Part shown: positions 45,177 through 54,349 of the stretch, one piece after another
How the letters are laid out: each line of letters opens with the position of its first letter
Position numbering within the stretch: the first letter of the stretch is position 1
Assembly (NCBI GenBank): GCA_024707145.1
Contig: JANQAI010000011.1
Coordinates: 930,001-994,000, forward strand
Direction: 5' to 3'
From: Magnetospirillum sp.
GTDB taxonomy: Bacteria; Pseudomonadota; Alphaproteobacteria; Rhodospirillales; Magnetospirillaceae
DNA: 64,000 nt
Notes under the pieces: generated by a model
Database searches by the model: none
Seen by the model: the letters and a program-made list of their open reading frames with translations, nothing else
What the model was told of the DNA's origin: nothing
Made by a program: the position numbers and the translations under genes

Positions 45177-46689
45177 GTTCCTGATCGCCAACATGGCGCC
45201 GCTGATGTTCGCGGCGCTGGTCATGTTCCTGCTGTTCGGCTATCCGGTGGCCTTCGCGCTGGCCGCCAACGGCCTGATGTTCGGCATCCTGGGCATCGAA
45301 TTGGGGCTGCTGAGCCCGGCGCTGCTGCAGGCGTTGCCCGAGCGCATTTTCGGCATCATGCGCAACGATACCCTGCTGGCCATTCCGTTCTTCACCTTCA
45401 TGGGATTGATCCTGGAACGCAGCGGCATGGCCGAGGATCTGCTGGACACCGTCGGCCAGCTGTTCGGTCCCCTGCGCGGCGGCCTCGCCTACGCGGTGAT
45501 CTTCGTCGGCGCCCTGCTGGCGGCGACCACCGGCGTGGTGGCGGCCTCGGTGATCTCCATGGGCCTGATCTCGCTGCCCATCATGCTGCGCTACGGCTAC
45601 GACCGCCGCCTTGCCAGCGGCGTCATCGCCGCATCGGGCACCCTGGCGCAGATCATCCCGCCATCCCTGGTGCTGATCGTCATGGCCGACCAGTTGGGCC
45701 GCTCGGTGGGGGACATGTACGAGGGCGCCATGATCCCCGGCCTGGTGCTGACCGCCCTTTATGCCGGCTATGTCCTGGTGATATCGCTGCTGCGCCCGGA
45801 TGCGGCCCCTGCCCTGCCGCCGGAAGCCCGCACCCTGCACGGGCTGGAACTGTTCAAGCGGGTCCTCTTCTCTCTGGTGCCGCCGCTGATCCTGATCTTC
45901 CTGGTGCTGGGCACCATCTTCATCGGCATCGCCACCCCCACCGAAGGCGGCGCCATGGGCGCCACCGGGGCGCTGATCCTGGCCCTGCTCAAGCGCAAGC
46001 TGTCGGTGGACCTGCTCAGGCAGGCCATGAACACCACGGCCAAGCTGTCCTCCTTCGTGCTGTTCATCCTGATCGGATCGACCGTGTTCGGCTTGGTTTT
46101 CCGCGCGGTGAACGGCGACCTGTGGGTGGAACACCTGCTGACCAGCCTGCCCGGCGGCCAGTTGGGCTTCCTGATCGTGGTCAACATCCTGGTCTTCGTC
46201 CTGGCCTTCTTCCTCGACTTCTTCGAGTTGGCCTTCATCATCGTGCCCCTGCTGGGGCCGGTGGCGGAAAAGCTGGGCATCGACCTGATCTGGTTCGGCG
46301 TGCTGCTGGGCGTCAACATGCAGACCTCGTTCATGCATCCGCCCTTCGGCTTCGCCCTGTTCTACCTGCGCAGCGTCGCCCCCAAGAACGAATACACCGA
46401 CAAGGTCAACGGCAAGCGCATCAAGGGGATATCCACCGGCGACATCTACTGGGGCGCGGTACCCTTCGTCTGCATCCAGATTATCATGGTGGCCCTGGTC
46501 ATCATCTTTCCCGGGCTGGTGGGCGAGTCCACCACCAAGGTGCAGAATCTGGACAACATCCAGATGAACATCGAAGTGCCGAACTATGGCGACGAGCAAC
46601 CGCCGCCCATCCAGCCGCCGGAAGACGCAGATCCGGCCGCCGACCTGCAGAAGCAGCTGGAAGAGCAGCTGAAACAGCAAGGCCGGTAA
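45169..46689 (+). CDS. TRAP transporter large permease (DctM-like)
   Basis: The protein has 506 residues from ATG 45169 and about 12 helices. FGYPVAFALAANGLMFGILG and RNDTLLAIPFFTFMGLILER are near the start. GALLAATTGVVAASVISMGL and ASGTLAQIIPPSLVLIVMAD follow, then ATPTEGGAMGATGALILALL and MQTSFMHPPFGFALFYLRSV near the end. It is the main sodium/substrate symport subunit. Length above 500 residues and the final Pro/Gln-rich cytoplasmic tail (PPPIQPPEDADPAADLQKQL) fit the TakM-like branch for 2-oxo acids. It is convergent with its probable partner DctP. Confidence 0.92.
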   Translation: MTEFLIANMAPLMFAALVMFLLFGYPVAFALAANGLMFGILGIELGLLSPALLQALPERIFGIMRNDTLLAIPFFTFMGLILERSGMAEDLLDTVGQLFGPLRGGLAYAVIFVGALLAATTGVVAASVISMGLISLPIMLRYGYDRRLASGVIAASGTLAQIIPPSLVLIVMADQLGRSVGDMYEGAMIPGLVLTALYAGYVLVISLLRPDAAPALPPEARTLHGLELFKRVLFSLVPPLILIFLVLGTIFIGIATPTEGGAMGATGALILALLKRKLSVDLLRQAMNTTAKLSSFVLFILIGSTVFGLVFRAVNGDLWVEHLLTSLPGGQLGFLIVVNILVFVLAFFLDFFELAFIIVPLLGPVAEKLGIDLIWFGVLLGVNMQTSFMHPPFGFALFYLRSVAPKNEYTDKVNGKRIKGISTGDIYWGAVPFVCIQIIMVALVIIFPGLVGESTTKVQNLDNIQMNIEVPNYGDEQPPPIQPPEDADPAADLQKQLEEQLKQQGR

Positions 46690-46692
46690 AGA

Positions 46693-46720
46693 AAAAGGCC
46701 CCGCTTCGGCGGGGCCTTTT
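46693..46720. terminator. Bidirectional intrinsic terminator between TRAP permease and receptor genes
   Basis: A 12-bp stem (46693-46704 with 46709-46720) with a stable TTCG loop and A/T tails serves both convergent genes. Confidence 0.9.
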
Positions 46721-46722
46721 GC

Positions 46723-47811
46723 TTATTTCTTGACCGGATTGGTCAGGACAAACTGGTCGTAGCCGAACTCGGCCACCCGCCACCAGAGCTGGACGTCCTC
46801 GCGGAAGCGGGTCCACGGCTCGTAGACGGCGCGGAAGTGGGGATTTTCGGCGGCGATGGCGGCATACATCTCGAAGGCAGCCTTCTGCGCCGCCACCATC
46901 ACGTCCTTGGGGAACGGGCGCAGCTGCACGCCGGCGGCGATCAGCTTCTTGAGGCCAAGGATGTTCTGGACATCGTACTTGGACTGCATGTTGGCATTGG
47001 CTTCGGCGCAGGCCACCTCGAACGCCACCTGGTAGGCCTTGGGCAGCTTGGCCCACTGGTCCAGATTGACGTAGGACGACACCGTCGGCCCGCCCTCCCA
47101 GAAGCCCGGGTAATAGTAGTATTTGGCGACACGGTAGAAGGCCAGCTTCTCGTCGTCATAGGGGCCGACCCATTCGGCGGCGTCGATGGTGCCCTTCTCC
47201 AGCGCCGGATAGATGTCGCCGCCGGCCAGTTGCTGCGGCACCACGCCCAGGGGCTGGAGCACCTTGCCGGCAATGCCGGCGATGCGCATCTTGAGCCCCT
47301 TGAGATCGGCCAGACTCTTGATCTCCTTGCGGAACCAGCCGCCCATCTGGGTTCCGGTATTGCCCGCGGGGAAGTTCAGGACGTTGTAGCCTTTGTAGAA
47401 CTCGCGCAGCAGTTCGAGGCCGCCGCCATGGGCAAGCCAAGCGTTGTTCTGGCGGCTGTTGAGGCCGAACGGCAGCTGGGCCTCGAAGGCGAAGGTCGGG
47501 TCCTTGCCCACGTAGTAATAGCTGACGGTGTGGCCGCACTCGACGGTGCCCTGCTGGACCGCGTCCAGCACCTGCAGTCCGGGCACGATCTCGCCGCCGG
47601 CGAAGACGCGGATCTGGAACTTGCCCTCGGTCAGCTCCGATACGCGGCGCGCGATCAGTTCGCCGGCACCGAACAGAGTATCCAGGCTCTTGGGAAAGCT
47701 GGACGCCATGCGCCACTTGATCTCGGGAGCGCTCTGCGCCAGGGCGGGAGCGGCAACGGTGCTGGCGGCGGCGCCCACGGCAGCAGCCTTCAAGAACGAA
47801 CGTCTCTCCAT
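46723..47811 (-). CDS. TRAP transporter substrate-binding protein (DctP/TakP-like)
   Basis: The 362-residue periplasmic receptor begins MERRSFLKAAAVGAAASTVA, with a twin-arginine-like RRSFLK motif for Tat export. Family blocks are KWRMASSFPKSLDTLFGAGE, FAGGEIVPGLQVLDAVQQGT, NTGTQMGGWFRKEIKSLADL, GLKMRIAGIAGKVLQPLGVV and DAAEWVGPYDDEKLAFYRVA. These match the TakP type that binds 2-oxo acids such as pyruvate; the substrate is inferred. It is opposite in strand to its permease genes, an atypical layout since DctPQM are usually co-transcribed. Confidence 0.9.
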   Translation of the reverse strand: MERRSFLKAAAVGAAASTVAAPALAQSAPEIKWRMASSFPKSLDTLFGAGELIARRVSELTEGKFQIRVFAGGEIVPGLQVLDAVQQGTVECGHTVSYYYVGKDPTFAFEAQLPFGLNSRQNNAWLAHGGGLELLREFYKGYNVLNFPAGNTGTQMGGWFRKEIKSLADLKGLKMRIAGIAGKVLQPLGVVPQQLAGGDIYPALEKGTIDAAEWVGPYDDEKLAFYRVAKYYYYPGFWEGGPTVSSYVNLDQWAKLPKAYQVAFEVACAEANANMQSKYDVQNILGLKKLIAAGVQLRPFPKDVMVAAQKAAFEMYAAIAAENPHFRAVYEPWTRFREDVQLWWRVAEFGYDQFVLTNPVKK

Positions 47812-47928
47812 CGTTTCCTCCAGGATATTTTCTTACGCCGAGCTTTTCGCGCCCGGTCATACCAATCCTGGCATGAAGATGGGGATCGACCTACAGGGAA
47901 ACCAGTACCCCAGACGCAGGTTATGTTC

Positions 47929-50152
47929 TCAGATGAACTTATTGGACCGGGGGAAACCTGTCGGCGGCAAGCGTCCGACCGAGGCACGTTTGCCGATCCA
48001 CGGCGTCAGGTCTGTCTCGGTCCTGGTGCGCTCGCCCATTTTCCACGACAAGCCTTCGGCCAGCGGGAATATCTTGATGTCGGCGGCACCGCCATCGCGG
48101 TATTTCTGCAACATCACGCCACGGCCGCGGGTCATGACTGGGATTTCTTCGGTCATGAACACCAACAGCTTGCGATTGTCGCCGATGATGGCCACGGCGT
48201 CGCCCTCGGCCGGCAGGCAAAAGGCCGCCTTCTCGCCATCGCCCAGGTTCAGCACCATCTTGCCGGCCTTGGTCTGGGCCACCACCTCGTTTTCCTCCAC
48301 CAGGAAGCCGCGGCCGCCATCCGAGGCCACCAGCAGCTTGCGCCCCGGCTTGTGGGCAAAGACGTGGGCGATGTCGGCCTCGTTGGCGAGGTCGATCATC
48401 AGGCGCAACGGCTCGCCGAAGCCACGCCCCGACGGCAGCTTATCGCCGCCCAGGGTGTAGAAGCGGCCATCGGTGGCGAAGAACAGGATTTTGTCGGTGG
48501 TCTCGGTCTTGAGGGCGAATTTCAGCTGGTCGCCTTCCTTGAACTTGACGGCGTCCAACTGGTCGGTGTGCCCCTTCATGGCGCGGATCCAGCCCTTCTC
48601 CGACAGGATCACGGTAATGGGTTCGCGCTCGATGAAGGCCTCGATGGGCACCACCACCGCCGAGGGAGCATCGCCCAACACGGTGCGGCGATCGCCCACC
48701 AGGGTGCCGGGACCGAATTTCTTGCGGATGTCGGCGACCTGGGCGGCGATGGTCCGCCAGCGCCGGCCGGTATCGGCCAGCAGGCCTTCCAGATCGGCCT
48801 TTTCCTTGGACAGCGCCCCGTGCTCGGTGCGGATCTCCAACTCCTGCAGCTTGTTCAGGCTGCGCAGGCGCATGTTGAGGATGGCTTCCGCCTGCACCTC
48901 GGAGAGCGCAAAGGTCCGGATCAGTTCGGCCTTGGGTTCGTCGGCGGTGCGGATGATGTGGATGACCTGATCGAGGTCGGCATAGACCTTGAGGAAGCCC
49001 TCCAGCACCTCCAGCCGCTTGGCGATCTTGTCCAGCCGATGGCGGGTACGCCGCTCCAGCACCTCCATGCGGTGGTCGAGGAAGGCGCGCAGCACTTCCT
49101 TCAGGTTCATGACGCGCGGGACGGCATCCTTGTCCAGCACGTTCATGTTCAACCCGATGCGCACCTCCAGGTCGGTCTGGCGGAACAACTGCTCCATCAG
49201 CAGGCTCGGCCTCGATGGTGCGGTTGCGCGGTTCCAGCACGATGCGCACGTCCTCGGCGGATTCATCGCGGATATCGGCCAGCAGCGGCAGTTTCTTCTC
49301 GGTCAGCAGTTCGGCGATCTTCTCGATCACCTTGGACTTCTGCACCTGATAGGGAATCTCGGTGACGATGACCTGGTAAAGGCCGTGGGACAGCTTCTCC
49401 ACCTCCCACTTGGCGCGCAGGCGGAACGAACCCCGCCCGGTGCGGTAGGCCTCGGCCACCGCCTCGCGGGTTTCCACCAGTGTCCCGCCAGTGGGAAAGT
49501 CGGGGCCGGGCATCAGCGCGATCAGCGCGTCCACCGAACACTCGGGTTCCTTGATCAGCAGGCCCAGGGCATCGCAGATCTCGCCCACATTATGGGGCGG
49601 GATGCTGGTGGCCATGCCCACGGCGATGCCGGTAGCGCCATTGGCGAGCAGATTGGGAAAGGCCGCCGGCATGACCACCGGCTCGGCCTCGGTACCGTCA
49701 TAGGTGGGCCGGAAGTCCACCGCGTCCTCGTCGAGGCCCTCCATCAGGGCGGCGGCGATGGCGGTCAGCTTGGCCTCGGTGTATCGCATGGCGGCGGCGT
49801 TGTCGCCGTCGATATTGCCGAAATTGCCCTGCCCCTCCACCAGCGGATAGCGCACGGCGAAGTCCTGGGCCAAGCGCACCATGGCGTCGTAGACCGCCAC
49901 GTCGCCATGGGGGTGGTACTTACCGATGACGTCGCCGACCACGCGGGCGCACTTCTTGAAACCGCCCTCGGGGTCCAGTTTCAGCTGGCGCATGGCGAAC
50001 AGCAGGCGGCGATGCACCGGCTTCAGGCCGTCGCGCACATCGGGCAGCGACCGCGACACGATGGTGGACATGGCATAGGCGAGATAGCGCTCGCCCAAGG
50101 CCTCGGTCAGCGACGTCTCGCGGATTTCCCCCGCGGCGGCAGGTTCGGTCAT
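47929..50152 (-). CDS. parC: DNA topoisomerase IV subunit A (reading frame broken)
   Basis: ParC cuts and rejoins DNA to decatenate chromosomes, with ParE. The N-terminal half from ATG 50152 has [20 protein letters not shown] and [20 protein letters not shown], with the catalytic tyrosine in [11 protein letters not shown]. The frame slips after RNRTIEAE. The second half ([20 protein letters not shown], then a beta-propeller with [20 protein letters not shown]) is in another frame to 47929. The coding strand reads GAGCCTGCTG where GAGCTGCTG is expected, one extra base at 49203-49204. Total length of about 740 residues and the sequence favour ParC over GyrA. Confidence 0.92.
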
Positions 50153-50204
50153 GGAATTCCTCAGGTGTCGGCCGGACTCCGGCCCTTCTCAACATATCGT
50201 ATTT

Positions 50205-50918
50205 TCAGGGGCGGAAACGGTCAACCAGTCGTGAACGCGCCGCCGGCATGACAAGGTGGTGCGGCACCAGCACATGATGGTCGAGAAAGAAGCCCGACAG
50301 TTTCAGCCCCTCGAACACCGCCGCCCGGTCGCCCTCGCCCCCCTTCACCAGGAAAGGCGGCAGAACCAGCAGCTTGTCGCGATAAGGCTCGCCCGCCGAC
50401 AGCGACACGGCGCGGCCGCTCTTGGGACTGACAAAGGCCAAGCCGTCATTGGCGCCGGTGGCGGCGCATTGGGTGAGGTCCAGCCCGTAGCCCAGGTCGC
50501 GCAACAGCGCCAATTCCCAATGAACGTAGACACTCGGCCAGGATTCGCTGCCCAAAGCGTCCAGCAGGGCCACCAGGGCGGCATGGGCGGCGGCATGGGG
50601 AACCCGCTCGGGCAAGACCACCTCGCACAGGGCGCAGGCCGAGGCCAGGGCGGCCAGCGGACCGGGATCGTCGAACAGGTCGGCGGCGTGCGCCTGCACC
50701 AGTTCCAGCCGGTAGCTGCCCAATTGTTCAGCCAGCCGCGACCGCCACCACGCCCGCACCCTGTTGCCCGGCTGCAGCACGCCGCGCTTGGCCTTGCCGG
50801 CACCGCCATGCACCAAGCCCGGATGGCGGCCATGCTCGCGGGTCAGCACGCTGGCGACAACACCGCTTTCGCCCAGGCGGCGGACGGCCAGGACGACGCC
50901 CTCGTCCGCCCATTCCAT
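50205..50918 (-). CDS. recO: DNA repair protein RecO
   Basis: The 237-residue protein begins at ATG 50918 with EWADEGVVLAVRRLGESGVV, the RecO OB-fold, followed by LTREHGRHPGLVHGGAGKAK. RecO loads RecA with RecR in the RecF pathway. The C-terminal helical part has ELALLRDLGYGLDLTQCAAT and SPKSGRAVSLSAG. Of the usual zinc-binding cysteines only one is evident, as in many alphaproteobacterial RecO. The start overlaps the small membrane gene's stop as TGATG. The era-recO linkage is normal. Confidence 0.93.
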   Translation of the reverse strand: MEWADEGVVLAVRRLGESGVVASVLTREHGRHPGLVHGGAGKAKRGVLQPGNRVRAWWRSRLAEQLGSYRLELVQAHAADLFDDPGPLAALASACALCEVVLPERVPHAAAHAALVALLDALGSESWPSVYVHWELALLRDLGYGLDLTQCAATGANDGLAFVSPKSGRAVSLSAGEPYRDKLLVLPPFLVKGGEGDRAAVFEGLKLSGFFLDHHVLVPHHLVMPAARSRLVDRFRP

Positions 50919-51127
50919 CACCACAGGTCCCAGACGGTGAGCACGACGCCCATCACGGCGGCGACCATGCCGGTGGCGGCGATGCCGGCGGACCAACGTT
51001 GGATGGGGGGCGGCCTCTCGAAGGCCTCTTCGCTCCAGGCGCCCTTGCGCAGGCGATACTGAAGGACCGCCACCAGCAGGATGGTGCCGAGCCAGAGCAG
51101 GATCAGGCCGAGGGCGCGGGCGCTCAT
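50918..51127 (-). CDS. Small two-helix membrane protein
   Basis: The 69-residue protein has a first helix LGLILLWLGTILLVAVLQY, a charged loop (RKGAWSEEAFERPPPIQ) and a second helix AGIAATGMVAAVMGVVLTVW. It lies 3 bp after era and overlaps recO by TGATG, so it is probably a real gene in that operon. I do not recognise the family. A role linked to its neighbours is not shown by sequence. Confidence 0.6.
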   Translation of the reverse strand: MSARALGLILLWLGTILLVAVLQYRLRKGAWSEEAFERPPPIQRWSAGIAATGMVAAVMGVVLTVWDLW

Positions 51128-51130
51128 GGC

Positions 51131-52042
51131 CTAGACGTCGAAGTCCAGGCCCATTTCGCTGTAATGGGCGCGGCGCTCCTGCCAGTCCTCCTTGACCTTG
51201 ACGTGCAGGAACAGATGGACGCGGCGCTCCAGCAGGGCTTCCAGTTCCTCGCGGGCGGCGGCACCGATGGCCTTGATCTGATGGCCGCCCTTGCCGACGA
51301 CGATGGCTTTCTGGCTTTCCCGCTGAATGTAAATGGTCTGGTCGATGCGGGCTGAACCATCCTCCCGCTCCTCCCACTGCTCGGTTTCCACCGTCAGCGC
51401 GTAGGGCAGTTCCTCGTGCAGCTTGAGGAACGCCTTCTCGCGGGTGATCTCGGCTGCCAGCATGCGCTGCGGCAGGTCCGAGACCTCGTCCTCGGGGAAC
51501 ATCCACGGGCCCTGGGGGACACGCTCGGTGAACAGGGTGCTCAGCGGTTCCAGCCCGTCGCCCTTCAGCGCCGAGATCATGAACACGTCGGTAAACAGGC
51601 CCTCGGCATGCAGCTGGGCGGCCAGGGCCAGCAGCTTCTCCTTCTTCACCGCGTCGACCTTGTTGAGAACCAGCACCGCTTGGCGCTTGGCCTCCTTCAG
51701 CTTGTCGACGATGGCGCGGGTGTCGTCATCGCAGCCACGGCTGGCGTCCACCAGCAGGCAGACGAGATCGGCATCGGCGGCGCCGTTCCAGGCGGCGGCC
51801 ACCATGGCGCGGTCCAGGCGGCGGCGCGGCTGGAAGATGCCGGGCGTATCCACCAGAATGACCTGCGCCGGCCCGGCCATCAGGATGCCGAGCACGCGGA
51901 ACCGCGTAGTCTGCACCTTGGGCGAAACGATGGAGACCTTGGTTCCCACCAGCGCGTTGACCAGCGTGGACTTGCCGGCGTTGGGCGCGCCGACGATGGC
52001 CACATAGCCGCATCGCCTCTCGTTCTCGGGGACCTCGGTCAT
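51131..52042 (-). CDS. era: GTPase Era
   Basis: The 303-residue GTPase helps mature the 30S subunit. GTP-binding motifs are GAPNAGKSTLVNAL (G1), QTTRFRVLG (G2), VDTPGIFQP (G3) and LVLNKVDAVKKEKL (G4). The C-terminal KH domain contains IVVGKGGHQIKAIGAAAREE, which binds the 3' end of 16S rRNA. It overlaps the rnc stop by 4 bp and precedes recO, the common rnc-era-recO operon. Its length is normal. Confidence 0.97.
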   Translation of the reverse strand: MTEVPENERRCGYVAIVGAPNAGKSTLVNALVGTKVSIVSPKVQTTRFRVLGILMAGPAQVILVDTPGIFQPRRRLDRAMVAAAWNGAADADLVCLLVDASRGCDDDTRAIVDKLKEAKRQAVLVLNKVDAVKKEKLLALAAQLHAEGLFTDVFMISALKGDGLEPLSTLFTERVPQGPWMFPEDEVSDLPQRMLAAEITREKAFLKLHEELPYALTVETEQWEEREDGSARIDQTIYIQRESQKAIVVGKGGHQIKAIGAAAREELEALLERRVHLFLHVKVKEDWQERRAHYSEMGLDFDV

Positions 52043-52725
52043 TTCGTCACGTTCTCCAGCATGGCGGTGGCGGCAGCCTGTTCAGCCACGCGCTTGGAAT
52101 TGCCCCGGGCGGTCACCGTCTCCACCCCCTCGACATCCACCGACACCATGAAGGTGGGGTCATGGGGTGGGCCTTCCATGCCGACGGTGGTGTAGACCGG
52201 CAATTTCTTGCCACGGCCCTGGGCCCATTCCTGCAAGGCGGTCTTGGCGTCCTTGGGCGGTGCCGCCGCCTCGTCCATCAGCGGCGTCCACATAGAGCGC
52301 ACGAAGACCTGGGCGGTGTCGAAACCGGCATCGGCGTACAGGGCCCCGATCACCGCCTCGCAGGCGTCGGCCAGCAGGCCGGGATTGGCCCGCCCGCCGG
52401 CGTCCTCCTCGCCGCGCGACAGCACCAGATGGCCGGGCAGTCCGATGGCCTGGGCCACGCGGGCCAGCGCCTCGCGGCGCACCAGGGCGGCATGGCGCCG
52501 GGCCAGCGCGCCCTCGGGCTCGGTGGGAAAACGATGGAACAGCATGTCCGCCACCACCAGGCCCAGCACGCGGTCGCCCAGGAATTCCAGGCGCTCATAG
52601 GGCGTGGCCTTGCGCGGGGCGCGGCCCTGCACCACCGAGGGGTGGGTCAGGGCCTGGGTCAGCAGGCCGGGATCAGCGAAACGATGCCCCAGCCGCTGGG
52701 CGAGGTCTTGCAGCCGGGCGGCCAT
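52039..52725 (-). CDS. rnc: Ribonuclease III
   Basis: The 228-residue enzyme cleaves double-stranded RNA, including rRNA precursors. The signature YERLEFLGDRVLGLVVADML and the second acidic site LLADACEAVIGALYADAGFD carry the catalytic Glu/Asp. The C-terminal dsRNA-binding domain starts near DAKTALQEWAQGRGKKLPVY and ends GNSKRVAEQAAATAML. It lies 3 bp after lepB and overlaps era. Nothing unusual is seen. Confidence 0.97.
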   Translation of the reverse strand: MAARLQDLAQRLGHRFADPGLLTQALTHPSVVQGRAPRKATPYERLEFLGDRVLGLVVADMLFHRFPTEPEGALARRHAALVRREALARVAQAIGLPGHLVLSRGEEDAGGRANPGLLADACEAVIGALYADAGFDTAQVFVRSMWTPLMDEAAAPPKDAKTALQEWAQGRGKKLPVYTTVGMEGPPHDPTFMVSVDVEGVETVTARGNSKRVAEQAAATAMLENVTK

Positions 52726-52728
52726 GGA

Positions 52729-53472
52729 TCAGTCGACCCCCGAAAACAGCCGCGAGAAGCGGATGGCCCACGGCCACCGCCATACCTCCCACAAGGCGGC
52801 GGAACCGTCGGCCGAGAAGAACAGCACTTCGGCGCGGCCCACCAAATTGGCGGCCGGAACGTAGCCGACCTCGTCGAGGAACCGGGAATCGGCGGAATTG
52901 TCGCGGTTGTCGCCCATCATGAAGTAATGGCCGGCGGGCACCAGATATTCCGGCGTGTTGTCGGCGATGCCGTTGTCGCCCGCATATTCGATGATGCGAT
53001 GCTGACGTCCGCCGGGCAGCGTCTCGATGTACTGGGCGGCGCGCATGTAATTGCCCTCGCGCGTCATCTCGACGAAATCGTCGATGCGCTCGCGCTTCAC
53101 CGGCTGGCCATTGATGTGCAGGATGCCGCCCACTACCTGGATACGGTCGCCGGGCAGGCCGATGACCCGCTTGATGTAGTCGATCTTGTTCTCTGGCGGC
53201 TTCTTGAACACCACCACGTCGCCGCGTTCGGGCATCCGCTCCAGGATGCGCCCACCGTTGGGGCCAATGCTGAACGGCATGGAGTAGCGGGAGTAACCGT
53301 AGGCGTATTTGGACACGAACAGGTAGTCGCCGATCAGCAGGGTCGGGATCATGGATCCCGAGGGGATGTTGAACGGCTCGAACGCCACGGTCCGCACCAT
53401 GCCAGCGATCAGCATGGCGTACAGAACCGTCTTGATGGTTTCCCAAGCGCCGCCGGGCTTCCCTTTGGACAT
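52729..53472 (-). CDS. lepB: Signal peptidase I
   Basis: The 247-residue membrane protease removes signal peptides. An N-terminal helix (TIKTVLYAMLIAGMVRTVAF) is followed by the catalytic serine in FNIPSGSMIPTLLIGDYLF. The catalytic lysine lies in DVVVFKKPPENKIDYIKRVI, and conserved boxes GLPGDRIQVVGG and FMMGDNRDNSADSR follow. It is the first gene of the lepB-rnc-era run. The usual alphaproteobacterial neighbour acpS is absent between it and pdxJ. Confidence 0.96.
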   Translation of the reverse strand: MSKGKPGGAWETIKTVLYAMLIAGMVRTVAFEPFNIPSGSMIPTLLIGDYLFVSKYAYGYSRYSMPFSIGPNGGRILERMPERGDVVVFKKPPENKIDYIKRVIGLPGDRIQVVGGILHINGQPVKRERIDDFVEMTREGNYMRAAQYIETLPGGRQHRIIEYAGDNGIADNTPEYLVPAGHYFMMGDNRDNSADSRFLDEVGYVPAANLVGRAEVLFFSADGSAALWEVWRWPWAIRFSRLFSGVD

Positions 53473-53594
53473 GAAAATCGCCGCCTAACCTATTGATTCA
53501 GTAAAGGTGTATCAAACCGCATCGGCGGCCGAACCGCGCGAGCAAACCAGCCCGCAAGGCCGCTGTCAAGCTAGACCTCGGGGACGCCTGGCGC

Positions 53595-54329
53595 TTACTT
53601 CCTCGCCTCGTCCATCAACGCCCGCATATGGCGGATCGAGGCTTCGAAGCCGACGAAGATGGCCTCGCCCACCAGGAAGTGGCCGATATTCAACTCAGCC
53701 ATGGTAGGGATGGCGGCGATGGGCTTGACGGTATCGTAGCTCAGGCCGTGGCCGGCATGGCATTCCAGGCCGATGGCGGCGGCATGGGCGGCGGCGGCGG
53801 CGATGCGGGCCAACTCGGCGTCGCGGGCCTCGCCCTCGTGCTCGCAATAGGCGCCGGTATGCAACTCCACCACCGGCGCGCCGATGGCCTTGGCGGCGTC
53901 CAGTTGGCGGGGATCGGGTTCGATGAACATGGAAACGCGGATGCCCGCCCCCACCATGCGCCCGACCATGGGCTTCAGCTTCTCCTGCTGCCCGGCCACG
54001 TCCAAACCACCCTCGGTGGTGCGCTCCTCGCGCTTCTCGGGAACGATGCAGGCGGCATGCGGGCGATGGCGCAGAGCGATAGCCAGCATTTCCTCGGTGG
54101 CGGCCATTTCCAGGTTCAACGGCAACTGGATCTCATTGGCCAGCCGGGCGATGTCGCTGTCGGAAATGTGGCGCCGGTCCTCGCGCAGATGGGCGGTGAT
54201 GCCGTCGGCGCCGGCGGCGGCGGCCAGGTGGGCGGCGCGCACCGGGTCGGGATGACGGCCGCCGCGGGCATTTCGAATGGTGGCGACATGGTCGATGTTG
54301 ACGCCAAGACGCAGGGGGCGCGCGATCAT
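53595..54329 (-). CDS. pdxJ: Pyridoxine 5'-phosphate synthase
   Basis: The 244-residue TIM-barrel enzyme forms pyridoxine 5'-phosphate from 1-deoxyxylulose phosphate and aminoacetone phosphate. [19 protein letters not shown] is the start. [37 protein letters not shown] and [20 protein letters not shown] hold catalytic His/Glu residues. The DXP substrate is shared with isoprenoid synthesis (ispDF elsewhere here). It lies between rsh (20 bp) and lepB (122 bp). Confidence 0.96.
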   Translation of the reverse strand: MIARPLRLGVNIDHVATIRNARGGRHPDPVRAAHLAAAAGADGITAHLREDRRHISDSDIARLANEIQLPLNLEMAATEEMLAIALRHRPHAACIVPEKREERTTEGGLDVAGQQEKLKPMVGRMVGAGIRVSMFIEPDPRQLDAAKAIGAPVVELHTGAYCEHEGEARDAELARIAAAAAHAAAIGLECHAGHGLSYDTVKPIAAIPTMAELNIGHFLVGEAIFVGFEASIRHMRALMDEARK

Positions 54330-54349
54330 GGTCCTATGGCTCCAGGGGA

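Noticed and set aside
46837..49365. An 842-codon plus-strand open frame
   Set aside because: It crosses the opposite-strand dctP and parC genes and carries no known motif; it is a composition artefact.
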